Shown in pieces: positions 50,836 to 58,922 of a DNA stretch of 64,000 nucleotides (position 1 is its first letter; the number at the start of each line of letters is the position of its first letter). The stretch lies in assembly GCA_016292745.1 (NCBI GenBank), contig JAEDFO010000005.1:1-64000 (forward strand), written 5' to 3'. Below the pieces are notes generated by a model, which searched no databases, was not told the origin of the DNA, and saw only the letters and a program-made list of their open reading frames with translations. Position numbers and translations under genes: made by a program. The DNA comes from Muribaculaceae bacterium (GTDB lineage Bacteria; Bacteroidota; Bacteroidia; Bacteroidales; Muribaculaceae).

Positions 50836-51831
50836 TTAACGAGTTACAGCCACTTTACATACTGTATTACCTACCTTCACCAAATAAATGCCCCGGTTGA
50901 GACCATCAAAGGTAACTTGCGGTGCATTGGCGATTACACTATCCAATAACACGCCGGATATAGTGAAGAGCGAAACCGATGTGTTATAGGCGGCTCCACT
51001 GACAACAACACAATCGGCAACAGCATACACATCTGCACCATTGGCAACTATACCATCTACCGAGGTGTTTTCTTCAATGGCGTATTCCACGCTAATTATA
51101 TCGTTGGCATGTCCTTTAGAGTTATCCTGATTCCAATCAGAATCGCCTATAACACCTTTTTCAATTACAAACTTATAGTTTCCCTTATTCTTTATGATAT
51201 TGCTTAAAGCCACTTCCACCACATTATTCGATGCTTTGGTAACTACACCATTTGCCACGACCATGTCGAGCTGATTGTACAAGCGACCGCGAACATGGTG
51301 CTCTTCAGTTTCCTCGGTAACAAAGATTTCATCATCGTAGATGAGAGAAATCTTTGAGAGGGGTTCATTAATACGCCCCGGTACGGGTGTGATAGAATTG
51401 TAAGCCAAATCATACTTAACCAAATCATCGGGAGGAGTAATTTCATTCTCTACCACATAAACCAATTGTATTTCGGGAAGATATTCGAAATTTTCATCCC
51501 AAATATATTCTTTTGGGATAATAATCTCATATGTTCCGGGCAAATTGAGTTCAGGTTCAATGGTAATGTTTATTTCTCTTGCACGGTCCTGCAGATGCAC
51601 AATAGCCTGATATGTCAACGGGGCGTTATTGATAGGCAAGGCATATGGTTCGGGCTGCCATTCGCCCAATGGTGCATCTAATTTGAGTGTTATCGACGTC
51701 AGAGATTCCACAGCCGAACGATTGGCAGGAATAATCTCTGCAACACCAAACGCATACATCGCTGGCATTGAAAACACAGCAATGACAGCTGTTACTGCTT
51801 GTTTAAACACAGAAGATAAAGATTGTCTCAT
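50836..51831 (-). CDS. Secreted protein with sorting-domain-like C-terminus
   Basis: 331 residues. The N-terminus (QAVTAVIAVFSMPAMYAFG) is a signal peptide. Two Ig-like segments follow: IPANRSAVESLTSITLKLDA and ITPVPGRINEPLSKISLIYD. Both have the outline of a bacterial Ig-like or copper-resistance-type sandwich. The C-terminal 80 residues (VSLFTISGVLLDSVIANA, then LNRGIYLVKVGNTVCKVAVTR, ending AVTR) look like a type IX sorting domain. The function is unknown. It leads an operon with the 817-residue protein and lies 106 bases downstream of the TPR/AraC regulator on the same strand. Confidence 0.72.
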   Translation of the reverse strand: MRQSLSSVFKQAVTAVIAVFSMPAMYAFGVAEIIPANRSAVESLTSITLKLDAPLGEWQPEPYALPINNAPLTYQAIVHLQDRAREINITIEPELNLPGTYEIIIPKEYIWDENFEYLPEIQLVYVVENEITPPDDLVKYDLAYNSITPVPGRINEPLSKISLIYDDEIFVTEETEEHHVRGRLYNQLDMVVANGVVTKASNNVVEVALSNIIKNKGNYKFVIEKGVIGDSDWNQDNSKGHANDIISVEYAIEENTSVDGIVANGADVYAVADCVVVSGAAYNTSVSLFTISGVLLDSVIANAPQVTFDGLNRGIYLVKVGNTVCKVAVTR

Positions 51832-51862
51832 AAAAAACAGTTTAGTTTACGGTTATTATCCG

Positions 51863-51870
51863 CAAAACTA
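51863..51870 (-). promoter_or_regulatory. Promoter -7 box for the secreted-protein operon
   Basis: The minus strand reads TAGTTTTG, 32 bases before the ATG. There is no TTTG at -33, as expected if the promoter depends on an activator. Confidence 0.45.
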
Positions 51871-51937
51871 ATTATCGACAAGTTATCTTCGTTTTCTTAT
51901 AAAGGCGACGGTGTTCGTTTAGGTTAAAAGAACATGT

Positions 51938-53689
51938 TTATTCTGCAGTGTCATCGTTAAGAATGTGAGTTTTCCTTGCTTCCTGCATATATTGTGCGGG
52001 AGTCATGCCAACGATTCGCTTAAAGTTAGTTGAGAAATTACTCCGCGATTTGAAGCCTGTCTGTAGGCTGATTCCTTCCACCGACCAAGTATAAGCCTTG
52101 TCGCTATTCATTATCCGGCAGGCTTCCCTGATACGGTATTTGCACAATAAGTTATAGAAGTTCGAACCAGTCATCTCACCAATGAGTTGAGACAGATGTA
52201 CCAGTTGTATGCCTCCGGCAAGTTCGGCAAGGCGCGATGCCGAAAAATTCTGAGAGTAGATTTCGGGTGAGGTTGCCATGACATGAAGCACTTGCTCCCA
52301 AAGCTCTTTCTTTAAAGTATCATCCAATACAGAATCCTTGTATTTGCGATCAGCTAACACACCAGACTGTGGGTCGTCGGTTCGTAGACGGACAATATTA
52401 TCATTTCTATCACACAACTGCGATTTCAGCAATTGCTCTTGTTCTTCCTCCCGCTTTAGGATTTCCTGATACGATTTATACAGGTGGGCATTCTTGTTCT
52501 GCAGCAATTTGCGCGAATAGGCCAGCGAAGCAATAAGCAAAACAAGCAGAACTATTACCACAACCATCCACACTATGGTTTTTTGTCGAATCCGGTCCTT
52601 TACCTCGAGTTCCTTTACCATCTCGTTCACCTTGCTGAGCTCGTTTTTGAACTTCATCTTTTTCACCTTACCCATTTGATAATCATTAATGATTGAATCC
52701 TTGTAAATGAGGTATTGGCAATGTCGCAAGTCGGCCTCCTTGATATTTCCTTTTTGTCGATATATGTTTTCCTGCTCACGCTGCAAAAGCATTATGGCAT
52801 CTTTTTCGCTATGTAATTGAGCCAATGCAAGAGCTTCATTGCAAATGCTGAGAGCTGCCTCGAGATTTCCACGCTTCGCTTCACAACGGCACTCGAAGAA
52901 GTAACTGTTAATCAAATGACGATTTTGCGATTCTTTGCTGTCGATGCCCATTCTCATGGCACGAGCATCGGCAATAGCCCGTTCAATATTTCCGCTACTG
53001 TATGCAATAATACCATCAAGGTGATTAATTGTGAATTGCTTCAGCTGCACGCTGTCGGGAATTTCAATTTGTTGGAATTTATCGATGATATCAGACACCG
53101 AATCGATGCAATCGTGATAAAAGACTATACAAAGCAAATTCTCGAGAATCATCAATGTAAAGCCAAAATTCTCAGATTCAATAGAATGGGAAAAGGCCTT
53201 TTTGTACAGTCCAAGCGACTCGTCAATCTCAAAAGGCTCGTAAAGACGGTCGTTGTTATATATAAGATTGGCCAAATTAAGTTCTACCAAAGGCATCAGT
53301 TGCTTAAATCCATATTCATTACATAATTCGTCAGCCTTATCCAATGCTGAATATGCCTCCTTATAATCGTAATAATAATATGAATAGAGAAAGCCCAAAT
53401 CGTTCAGCGATTTAGCCTTCAAATGAATATCCTCACGTTTAGATGTCTCCCGTTCCGAAAGAATGGTCAGTACTAAAAGGGCACTGTCGAGTGTTGCTTC
53501 GTCATGAAGCCAATTTGTCCCCAATTCATGCAAACGGGCCGAAGGCATGGAATAGTATTTTCTGAAAGTATTCTGGCCAAGACTGCTTTTAACCGTATTT
53601 ACGAAAGATGAGGAACAGACCAGCACGACAACAACAAGGGCTATCACCCTATGAAAAGTCTGGTTGCTTGAAAAAAGTCTAATCCTCAT
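51938..53689 (-). CDS. Membrane-spanning TPR regulator with AraC-type DNA-binding domain
   Basis: 583 residues from the ATG at 53689 (MRIRLFSSNQTFHRVIALVV); 18 further residues upstream are open but unlikely. Parts in order: a membrane segment (13-30), a periplasmic helical TPR domain (about 75-340; KSLNDLGFLYSYYYYDYKEA, EAALSICNEALALAQLHSEK), a second membrane segment (372-392, WMVVVIVLLVLLIASLAYS), a coiled coil, and a cytoplasmic AraC helix-turn-helix (480-574; LAELAGGIQLVHLSQLIGEM and GFKSRSNFSTNFKRIVGMTP). There is no kinase or receiver domain, so it is a one-component sensor. It probably activates the secreted-protein operon just downstream (inference). Confidence 0.88.
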   Translation of the reverse strand: MRIRLFSSNQTFHRVIALVVVVLVCSSSFVNTVKSSLGQNTFRKYYSMPSARLHELGTNWLHDEATLDSALLVLTILSERETSKREDIHLKAKSLNDLGFLYSYYYYDYKEAYSALDKADELCNEYGFKQLMPLVELNLANLIYNNDRLYEPFEIDESLGLYKKAFSHSIESENFGFTLMILENLLCIVFYHDCIDSVSDIIDKFQQIEIPDSVQLKQFTINHLDGIIAYSSGNIERAIADARAMRMGIDSKESQNRHLINSYFFECRCEAKRGNLEAALSICNEALALAQLHSEKDAIMLLQREQENIYRQKGNIKEADLRHCQYLIYKDSIINDYQMGKVKKMKFKNELSKVNEMVKELEVKDRIRQKTIVWMVVVIVLLVLLIASLAYSRKLLQNKNAHLYKSYQEILKREEEQEQLLKSQLCDRNDNIVRLRTDDPQSGVLADRKYKDSVLDDTLKKELWEQVLHVMATSPEIYSQNFSASRLAELAGGIQLVHLSQLIGEMTGSNFYNLLCKYRIREACRIMNSDKAYTWSVEGISLQTGFKSRSNFSTNFKRIVGMTPAQYMQEARKTHILNDDTAE

Positions 53690-53911
53690 AAAGCCATTCG
53701 GTTTTGATTCATCAAATAAAGCACAATAAGTGAAAACACACACAAAGATACAACAGTTATTACTAAAACGGCAAATTTTTCCAATGCAAACAATGTGGCG
53801 GAGTTTGGTGTTTGATTGGTGTTATTTGACAGAAATTTTGTATCTTTACACTCGAGGCTTCGCCGCCATATTATTTTGATTGAGTGTAAACATAACCTTT
53901 GGATATTGAAT

Positions 53912-55369
53912 ATGATAACTGCTGAAAACATACTATTACTGGGGTCGATCCTCATTGCCACAAGCATTCTGATAAGCAAATCGGGATACCGGTTTGGCAT
54001 CCCTACCCTGTTGCTGTTTCTCCTTGTCGGAATGGCATTCGGTTCCGATGGTTTGGGTATAAGTTTCGACAATGCCTCCGATGCGCAGTTCATTGGGATG
54101 ATTGCACTGAGCATCATTCTGTTCACAGGCGGCATGGACACAAAAATAAGTGAGATACGTCCGGTTCTGTTCCAAGGAATAGTGTTGTCGACCGCCGGAG
54201 TGGCTCTTACCACTCTACTTACAGGGCTTTTCATATACTTCACATCGGCCTATACATCGCTGAGCATTGCCTTGCCACTGACCACTTCGCTATTGCTGGC
54301 CGCTACAATGTCGTCGACCGACTCGGCTTCGGTGTTTAACCTGCTTCGTTCTCAGCGAATGAACCTGAAGCAGAACCTGCGTCCGCTGCTCGAACTTGAA
54401 AGCGGAAGTAACGACCCGATGGCATATATGCTCACCATTGCACTTATCGAGGTGATATCGAGTGGCAGCAGCCTCAACATTGGCGCTGTGGCTTTCGACC
54501 TTGTCACCCAGTTTGCCGTGGGCGCATTGCTGGGCTACGGATTTGCAAGAATCACGGTGTGGATTATCAACAAGTTGAATCTGCCCAACAGTTCGCTCTA
54601 CCCCATAATGTTGCTTAGCATGGTGCTGATAACATTCACTGTTACCGACATGGCCCATGGCAACGGCTATCTGGCCACTTACATAATGGGCATTGTGGTA
54701 GGCAACACACGGCTGGCGTTCCGCAAAGAGGTTAATACCTTTATGAACGGCATGACATGGCTGTTCCAGATAATAATGTTCCTCACGTTAGGGTTGCTGG
54801 TCAATCCACACGAAATGCTCGATGTGATATGGGAGGCTCTTCTGATTGGCGGATTCATGATGCTGGTGGCGCGTCCGCTGAGTGTGGTGGCTTGCCTGCT
54901 GCCGTTCAAAGGGCTGAGCGGCAAGGCTCGCATATTCGTGTCGTGGGTAGGACTTCGCGGCGCCGTACCAATAATTTTTGCCACCTATCCGGTGGTGGCA
55001 AGGATTCCCGACTGCAACCAGATTTTCAACATCGTGTTCTTCATCACATTGCTATCGCTAATCATCCAAGGAATGAGCATTGCAAAGGCGGCACGCAGCC
55101 TTGGTCTTGACTCACCGCAAACCAACGACGGAAATGAGTTTGGAGTAGAAATTCCCGAAGAGCTTGAGACCGACCTAAGCGAGATTGTGCTTACCGACGA
55201 AATGCTGGCCAAGGGTAATCGTCTGGCCGACATGCATTTGGCAAAGGGACGGCTGGTTATGCTGGTGAAACGCAACAACGAGTTCATAATACCAAACGGG
55301 CAGATTGAGCTTCGGAGCGGCGACAAGCTGCTGGTTATCAGCGAACGGACGAAACCGTCAGTTGATTAG
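53912..55369 (+). CDS. CPA1-type Na+/H+ (or K+/H+) antiporter with TrkA-C domain
   Basis: 485 residues from the ATG at 53912 (MITAENILLLGSILIATSIL); 32 more residues are open upstream but are not membrane-like. About 12-13 membrane segments are present with the NhaP motifs FTGGMDTKISEIRP, SSTDSASVFNLLRS and the ion-site pair in LESGSNDPMAYML. The C-terminal 90 residues (MHLAKGRLVMLVKRNNEFII, then LRSGDKLLVISE) form a TrkA-C domain. It exchanges monovalent cations for protons, contributing to pH and salt control. The NhaP2 layout suggests K+ as well as Na+. Its stop overlaps the converging TonB receptor gene by 4 bases. Confidence 0.9.
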   Translation: MITAENILLLGSILIATSILISKSGYRFGIPTLLLFLLVGMAFGSDGLGISFDNASDAQFIGMIALSIILFTGGMDTKISEIRPVLFQGIVLSTAGVALTTLLTGLFIYFTSAYTSLSIALPLTTSLLLAATMSSTDSASVFNLLRSQRMNLKQNLRPLLELESGSNDPMAYMLTIALIEVISSGSSLNIGAVAFDLVTQFAVGALLGYGFARITVWIINKLNLPNSSLYPIMLLSMVLITFTVTDMAHGNGYLATYIMGIVVGNTRLAFRKEVNTFMNGMTWLFQIIMFLTLGLLVNPHEMLDVIWEALLIGGFMMLVARPLSVVACLLPFKGLSGKARIFVSWVGLRGAVPIIFATYPVVARIPDCNQIFNIVFFITLLSLIIQGMSIAKAARSLGLDSPQTNDGNEFGVEIPEELETDLSEIVLTDEMLAKGNRLADMHLAKGRLVMLVKRNNEFIIPNGQIELRSGDKLLVISERTKPSVD

Positions 55370-57783
55370 AAATTAACCGAGAGTTTTACGTTGATTTGTC
55401 GCGACGTCAGGTAGTTAGGCACTGCATATTGCAGATTGTTGACATCTGTAACCCAGTAATAGCTGCTCACATTGGAAATGTCGAGCAGGTTGAACACATC
55501 CACCCCAAGCCACACGCTCTTGAAATAGCTGAGGAAATTGCGTTGGCGCACACCCTCGGCATCGTTGCCCACAAGCTGATACATCAGGCCAATATCCAGA
55601 CGCTTGTAGGCCGGAGTGCGGAAGTAACCCTTATCGCGGGTGCTCCGCTTGGCTGTAGTGGGAAGGCCGTCGGAGAAAATGCCGCGGAGACTGAATTTCA
55701 GTTTCGGAATCTTCGGGAAATAGTCGGTGAAATACATTGCAAAGCTGTATCGCTGGTCGGTTGGACGCGGCACCTTAATTCCGTTAAGATTCTCTTGGGT
55801 CTTCATCAGCGAGAAGCTAATCCACGAGTCGGTTCCCTTAACAAACTGCCCGAACACCTTGAAATCGATACCGGCCACGTAGCCGCTCGACTCATTGCGG
55901 CCTGAATACACCAGTTTTAGGTTGTCGATTTCGTAAGGAATAATGTTGGCAAGGTTCTTATAGTAAAGTTCAGCCGAGAGTTTGAACGGGCGGTCGATGG
56001 CGCGGAAAGTGTAGTCACTGCCAAGAATCACCTGAATGCTTCGCTGCGACTTGATGTCGCGGTTAAGGCGAATGTTGATGTTGCCGAGTTCATCGGCCAC
56101 TTCTTCACGATACTCTTTATAGAACGGCGATTGATAATATAGGCCTCCCGACAGACGGAAAGCAAGACTTCCTGTGGATGCCGGAACAAATCCGATGCTC
56201 ACTCGCGGACTTACAATTAGCTCCTTGTTGAAGTCCCAGTACGATAGGCGCACACCGCCGTTGAAGTTGAACATTCCGGCCGTAGTCATCAGTTTGTAGT
56301 TGTCCTGAAGGAAGAACGACACGCGATTGCTCGACAAATCGTTGTATGAGCTAAGATTGTACACCATATTCACGCCATCGCCGGTGGTAGGCAACGAATA
56401 TCCGGCTGAGTCGCGGCGCTCCCACTCTTTCTGACGGTCGCGGATGGTCTCGTGCTTCAATCCCAAGCCATAAGCTATCTGATGGCGACCGATAGCGGTA
56501 ACTCCTTTCAGTTCGGCCGAGAGCACGCTCATCTTAAGGCGGTTTCGGGCATGTTCAAGGTATTTGCCCACACCGAGCTCGCCACCGATGCTCTCCTCGC
56601 CGGAGCCCGATGTACCGGCCTCATCGAGCCAATACTCGCCTGAAATGTCGTACGACACCAGTTCGTTGGTCATATATCCTGCCGTGGTGAGCGACAGTGC
56701 TGTGTTCTTGGCTGCACGGTAGTTGAGCGTGAGCGCACCAAAGTAGGTTTCGAACTTGTCGCGTTCCTGCCCGTCGAAATACACAGTAAACTGCTTTGCA
56801 TTTTCCGACGTTCCGAAGCTGGTGCTGCGGGTTTCGGGGGTGAAGCGATAATTGTTAAGCGACACATATCCAAGGAACGAGGCACGGAACCGGTCGCCGC
56901 CCTTATATACAAGGTTTGTCTGATAATCGAAGAATTGCGGGTCGTACTCGCCTTTCGATTCGAGCGAGCCCAGAAGCGATGCATTTCGCTTGTAGCGCAC
57001 GCCATGCAACTGCGAGAAATGCTTGCTGCTCTGCCCTATCGCACCGGTAGCACCAAGGAGACTGGCCGACACAGCACCTTCAAACTTTTCGGGCTCACGA
57101 TAAGTGATGTCGAGCACTGACGACATCTTGTCGGCATACTCCGGAGTGAAGCCACCAGTTGAGAATGCCACATTGCCTACCATGTCGGGATTAATGATAC
57201 TCAAGCCTTCCTGCTGGCCCGAAGTAACCAGCTGCGGGCGATATACCTCGATGCCATTGATATACACACTGTTTTCGTCATACGAGCCACCGCGCACCAT
57301 ATATTGCGAACTCATCTCGTTTTTCGAGCTCACTCCTGCCATAGTGCTCACCATGGCCTCGATGCTGCCGCCACCAATGTCGGGGGCCAATTTGTAGCTG
57401 CCGGCATCGATGGTTTGCATAGGGTTGGTCTGCTTGCGTATTTCAGTAACCTCGAGTTCTTCAAGTTGGCGAGTATTCTTGAACAGTTTTGCATTCACCA
57501 CCATCTCGCCTTTGGCATCAATAAGTTTCTGCCGATATTCCTTATAGCCGATACAGTTGAAAATCAGTTCTATGGTATCGCTCTGAGCAACATTCAGCGA
57601 ATATTCGCCTCGCAAGTCGGTACCGGTGCCGATAGCGGTGCCGTCGACCCTAACAGTGGCAAACTCGATAGGCTCGTTGTCGGAATCGACCACCTTACCC
57701 GAGATTTTCACCTGTGCCTGAGCCTGTATGCCAAGCGAAAGCACAGCAATAAGCACCGATATATATAATCTGGTTTGAATCAT
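55366..57783 (-). CDS. TonB-dependent receptor with carboxypeptidase-regulatory-like domain
   Basis: 805 residues with signal peptide MIQTRLYISVLIAVLSLGIQAQA. The first mature domain is the carboxypeptidase-D-like fold (VKISGKVVDSDNEPIEFATV). The plug follows (APDIGGGSIEAMVSTMAGVSS, YMVRGGSYDENSVYINGIEV), and the barrel ends with an aromatic C-terminus (INVKLSVNF). It is not of the SusC type: no SusD gene follows and it is shorter than SusC (about 1000). The ligand is unknown; such receptors take up metal chelates, cobamides or peptides. No promoter was recognised; its stop overlaps the antiporter gene. Confidence 0.9.
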   Translation of the reverse strand: MIQTRLYISVLIAVLSLGIQAQAQVKISGKVVDSDNEPIEFATVRVDGTAIGTGTDLRGEYSLNVAQSDTIELIFNCIGYKEYRQKLIDAKGEMVVNAKLFKNTRQLEELEVTEIRKQTNPMQTIDAGSYKLAPDIGGGSIEAMVSTMAGVSSKNEMSSQYMVRGGSYDENSVYINGIEVYRPQLVTSGQQEGLSIINPDMVGNVAFSTGGFTPEYADKMSSVLDITYREPEKFEGAVSASLLGATGAIGQSSKHFSQLHGVRYKRNASLLGSLESKGEYDPQFFDYQTNLVYKGGDRFRASFLGYVSLNNYRFTPETRSTSFGTSENAKQFTVYFDGQERDKFETYFGALTLNYRAAKNTALSLTTAGYMTNELVSYDISGEYWLDEAGTSGSGEESIGGELGVGKYLEHARNRLKMSVLSAELKGVTAIGRHQIAYGLGLKHETIRDRQKEWERRDSAGYSLPTTGDGVNMVYNLSSYNDLSSNRVSFFLQDNYKLMTTAGMFNFNGGVRLSYWDFNKELIVSPRVSIGFVPASTGSLAFRLSGGLYYQSPFYKEYREEVADELGNINIRLNRDIKSQRSIQVILGSDYTFRAIDRPFKLSAELYYKNLANIIPYEIDNLKLVYSGRNESSGYVAGIDFKVFGQFVKGTDSWISFSLMKTQENLNGIKVPRPTDQRYSFAMYFTDYFPKIPKLKFSLRGIFSDGLPTTAKRSTRDKGYFRTPAYKRLDIGLMYQLVGNDAEGVRQRNFLSYFKSVWLGVDVFNLLDISNVSSYYWVTDVNNLQYAVPNYLTSRQINVKLSVNF

Positions 57784-57815
57784 CGTTGAAAATTTCTGTT
57801 CTAAATATTAACGCA

Positions 57816-58078
57816 TTATGATGGTGAATATTGCATTACGAGCCAATAGGAGCACCAAAGCTTGTCATAAAACGAAAGACCGAATGCAAAGTCGTAACGA
57901 TTACCGTCGGAGTCGCGGTAGCACTCAATATCGTGAGGCCGGTCATCACAACACTGTATTCACGGGCATCAAAGGCGGTGTAGTCGCTATTCTCAAGACT
58001 AATGGGAATCGTTGATATACCGACACCGAATGCATATGTGGGCTGCACAAATTTTATCCTAAATTTTCTCCATTGCAA
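57816..58078 (-). pseudogene. Possible frameshifted remnant of a small gene
   Basis: Two minus frames read as protein in sequence. The first runs from a GTG at 58048 (QPTYAFGVGISTIPISLENS, then DYTAFDAREYSVVMTG). The second takes over near 57945 without a start codon (RPHDIECYRDSDGNRYDFAF, then GLSFYDKLWCSYWLVMQYSPS) and stops at 57818-57816. Joined by a one-base shift they give one protein of about 75 residues. I do not recognise it. It lies in the 346-base gap between the TonB receptor and nfnA. It could instead be chance coding-like sequence. Confidence 0.35.
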
Positions 58079-58087
58079 TAATTCAAC

Positions 58088-58095
58088 TAAATTTG
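58088..58095 (+). promoter_or_regulatory. Promoter -7 box for nfnAB
   Basis: TAAATTTG matches TAnnTTTG, 35 bases before the nfnA ATG. The -33 region has only TTTTC. A palindrome follows directly. Confidence 0.5.
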
Positions 58096-58108
58096 TAGGA
58101 TAATCCTA
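58096..58108. promoter_or_regulatory. Palindromic operator candidate at the nfnAB transcription start
   Basis: TAGGAT-A-ATCCTA is a perfect 6-bp palindrome with a one-base centre, abutting the -7 box. A further half-site ATCCTA lies at 58056-58061. A repressor bound here would block initiation. Confidence 0.45.
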
Positions 58109-58129
58109 AAATAAAACCGATATAACCAA

Positions 58130-58912
58130 ATGAACAAAATTCTGAGCAAGGAGCATTTCTCGGCCAACGTAGTGAAGCTGGTGGTCGAAGCACCGCTGAT
58201 AGCCAAATCGCGTCGAGCAGGGCATTTTGTGATTGTGCGCTGCGGTGAGCATGGCGAACGCATTCCGTTGACCATCGCCGATGCCGACATCGATGCCGGC
58301 ACCATAACGCTTGTCATTCAAGCTGTTGGCGATTCAACCAAGAAAATATGTGCTCTTGAACCCGGAGATTATCTGACCGATGTAGTAGGTCCATTGGGAC
58401 AAGCCACCCATATTGAGAAAGTAGGCACAGTGGTGTGCTGTGGCGGTGGTGTGGGCGTTGCCCCTTTGTTGCCGATTATCAAGGCAATGAAAGCAGCAGG
58501 TAACAGAGTAGTAAGCGTGCTCGCCGGACGCACCCGCGAACTGGTGATTCTAGAGGAGCAAGTACGCCAATATTCCGATGAAGTAGTGATAATGACCGAC
58601 GATGGCTCGTATGGCAAGAAAGGCCTTATTACAGCCGGTGTTGAAGAGGTGATTCTTCGCGAGAAGGTCGACCAAGTGGTAACCATCGGCCCGGCAATAA
58701 TGATGAAATTCGTGGCACTGCTTACCAAGAAATACGAAATACCCACCGTATGCTCGCTCAACACAGTGATGGTTGACGGCACCGGAATGTGTGGAGCATG
58801 CCGAATAACCGTTGGCGGACAAACAAAGTTTGTATGTATCGATGGACCTGAATTCGATGCTCACCAAGTGAATTTCGACGAGATGCTATTACGTCTAAAA
58901 GCTTATAACTAA
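58130..58912 (+). CDS. nfnA: NADH-dependent ferredoxin:NADP+ oxidoreductase, small subunit
   Basis: 260 residues, ferredoxin-NADP reductase fold. The flavin-binding start is GHFVIVRCGEHGERIPLTIA; the nucleotide-binding motif is VCCGGGVGVAPLLPI. The C-terminal [2Fe-2S] cysteines are in VCSLNTVMVDGTGMCGACRI and TKFVCIDG. With NfnB it couples NADH and reduced ferredoxin oxidation to NADPH formation by electron bifurcation. It precedes nfnB by 10 bases in one operon. It could also be labelled sulfide dehydrogenase subunit SudB; the NfnB partner supports the Nfn call. Confidence 0.92.
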   Translation: MNKILSKEHFSANVVKLVVEAPLIAKSRRAGHFVIVRCGEHGERIPLTIADADIDAGTITLVIQAVGDSTKKICALEPGDYLTDVVGPLGQATHIEKVGTVVCCGGGVGVAPLLPIIKAMKAAGNRVVSVLAGRTRELVILEEQVRQYSDEVVIMTDDGSYGKKGLITAGVEEVILREKVDQVVTIGPAIMMKFVALLTKKYEIPTVCSLNTVMVDGTGMCGACRITVGGQTKFVCIDGPEFDAHQVNFDEMLLRLKAYN

Positions 58913-58922
58913 CAGCAAAACG

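Noticed and set aside
53690-53743. An 18-residue extension of the TPR/AraC regulator
   Set aside because: The ATG at 53689 gives a normal membrane-protein start; the extension adds a Cys/Phe-rich stretch with no role.
53841-53848. TATCTTTA as an antiporter promoter
   Set aside because: The last base departs from the consensus and no -33 box sits at 18-20 bases, so support is too weak.
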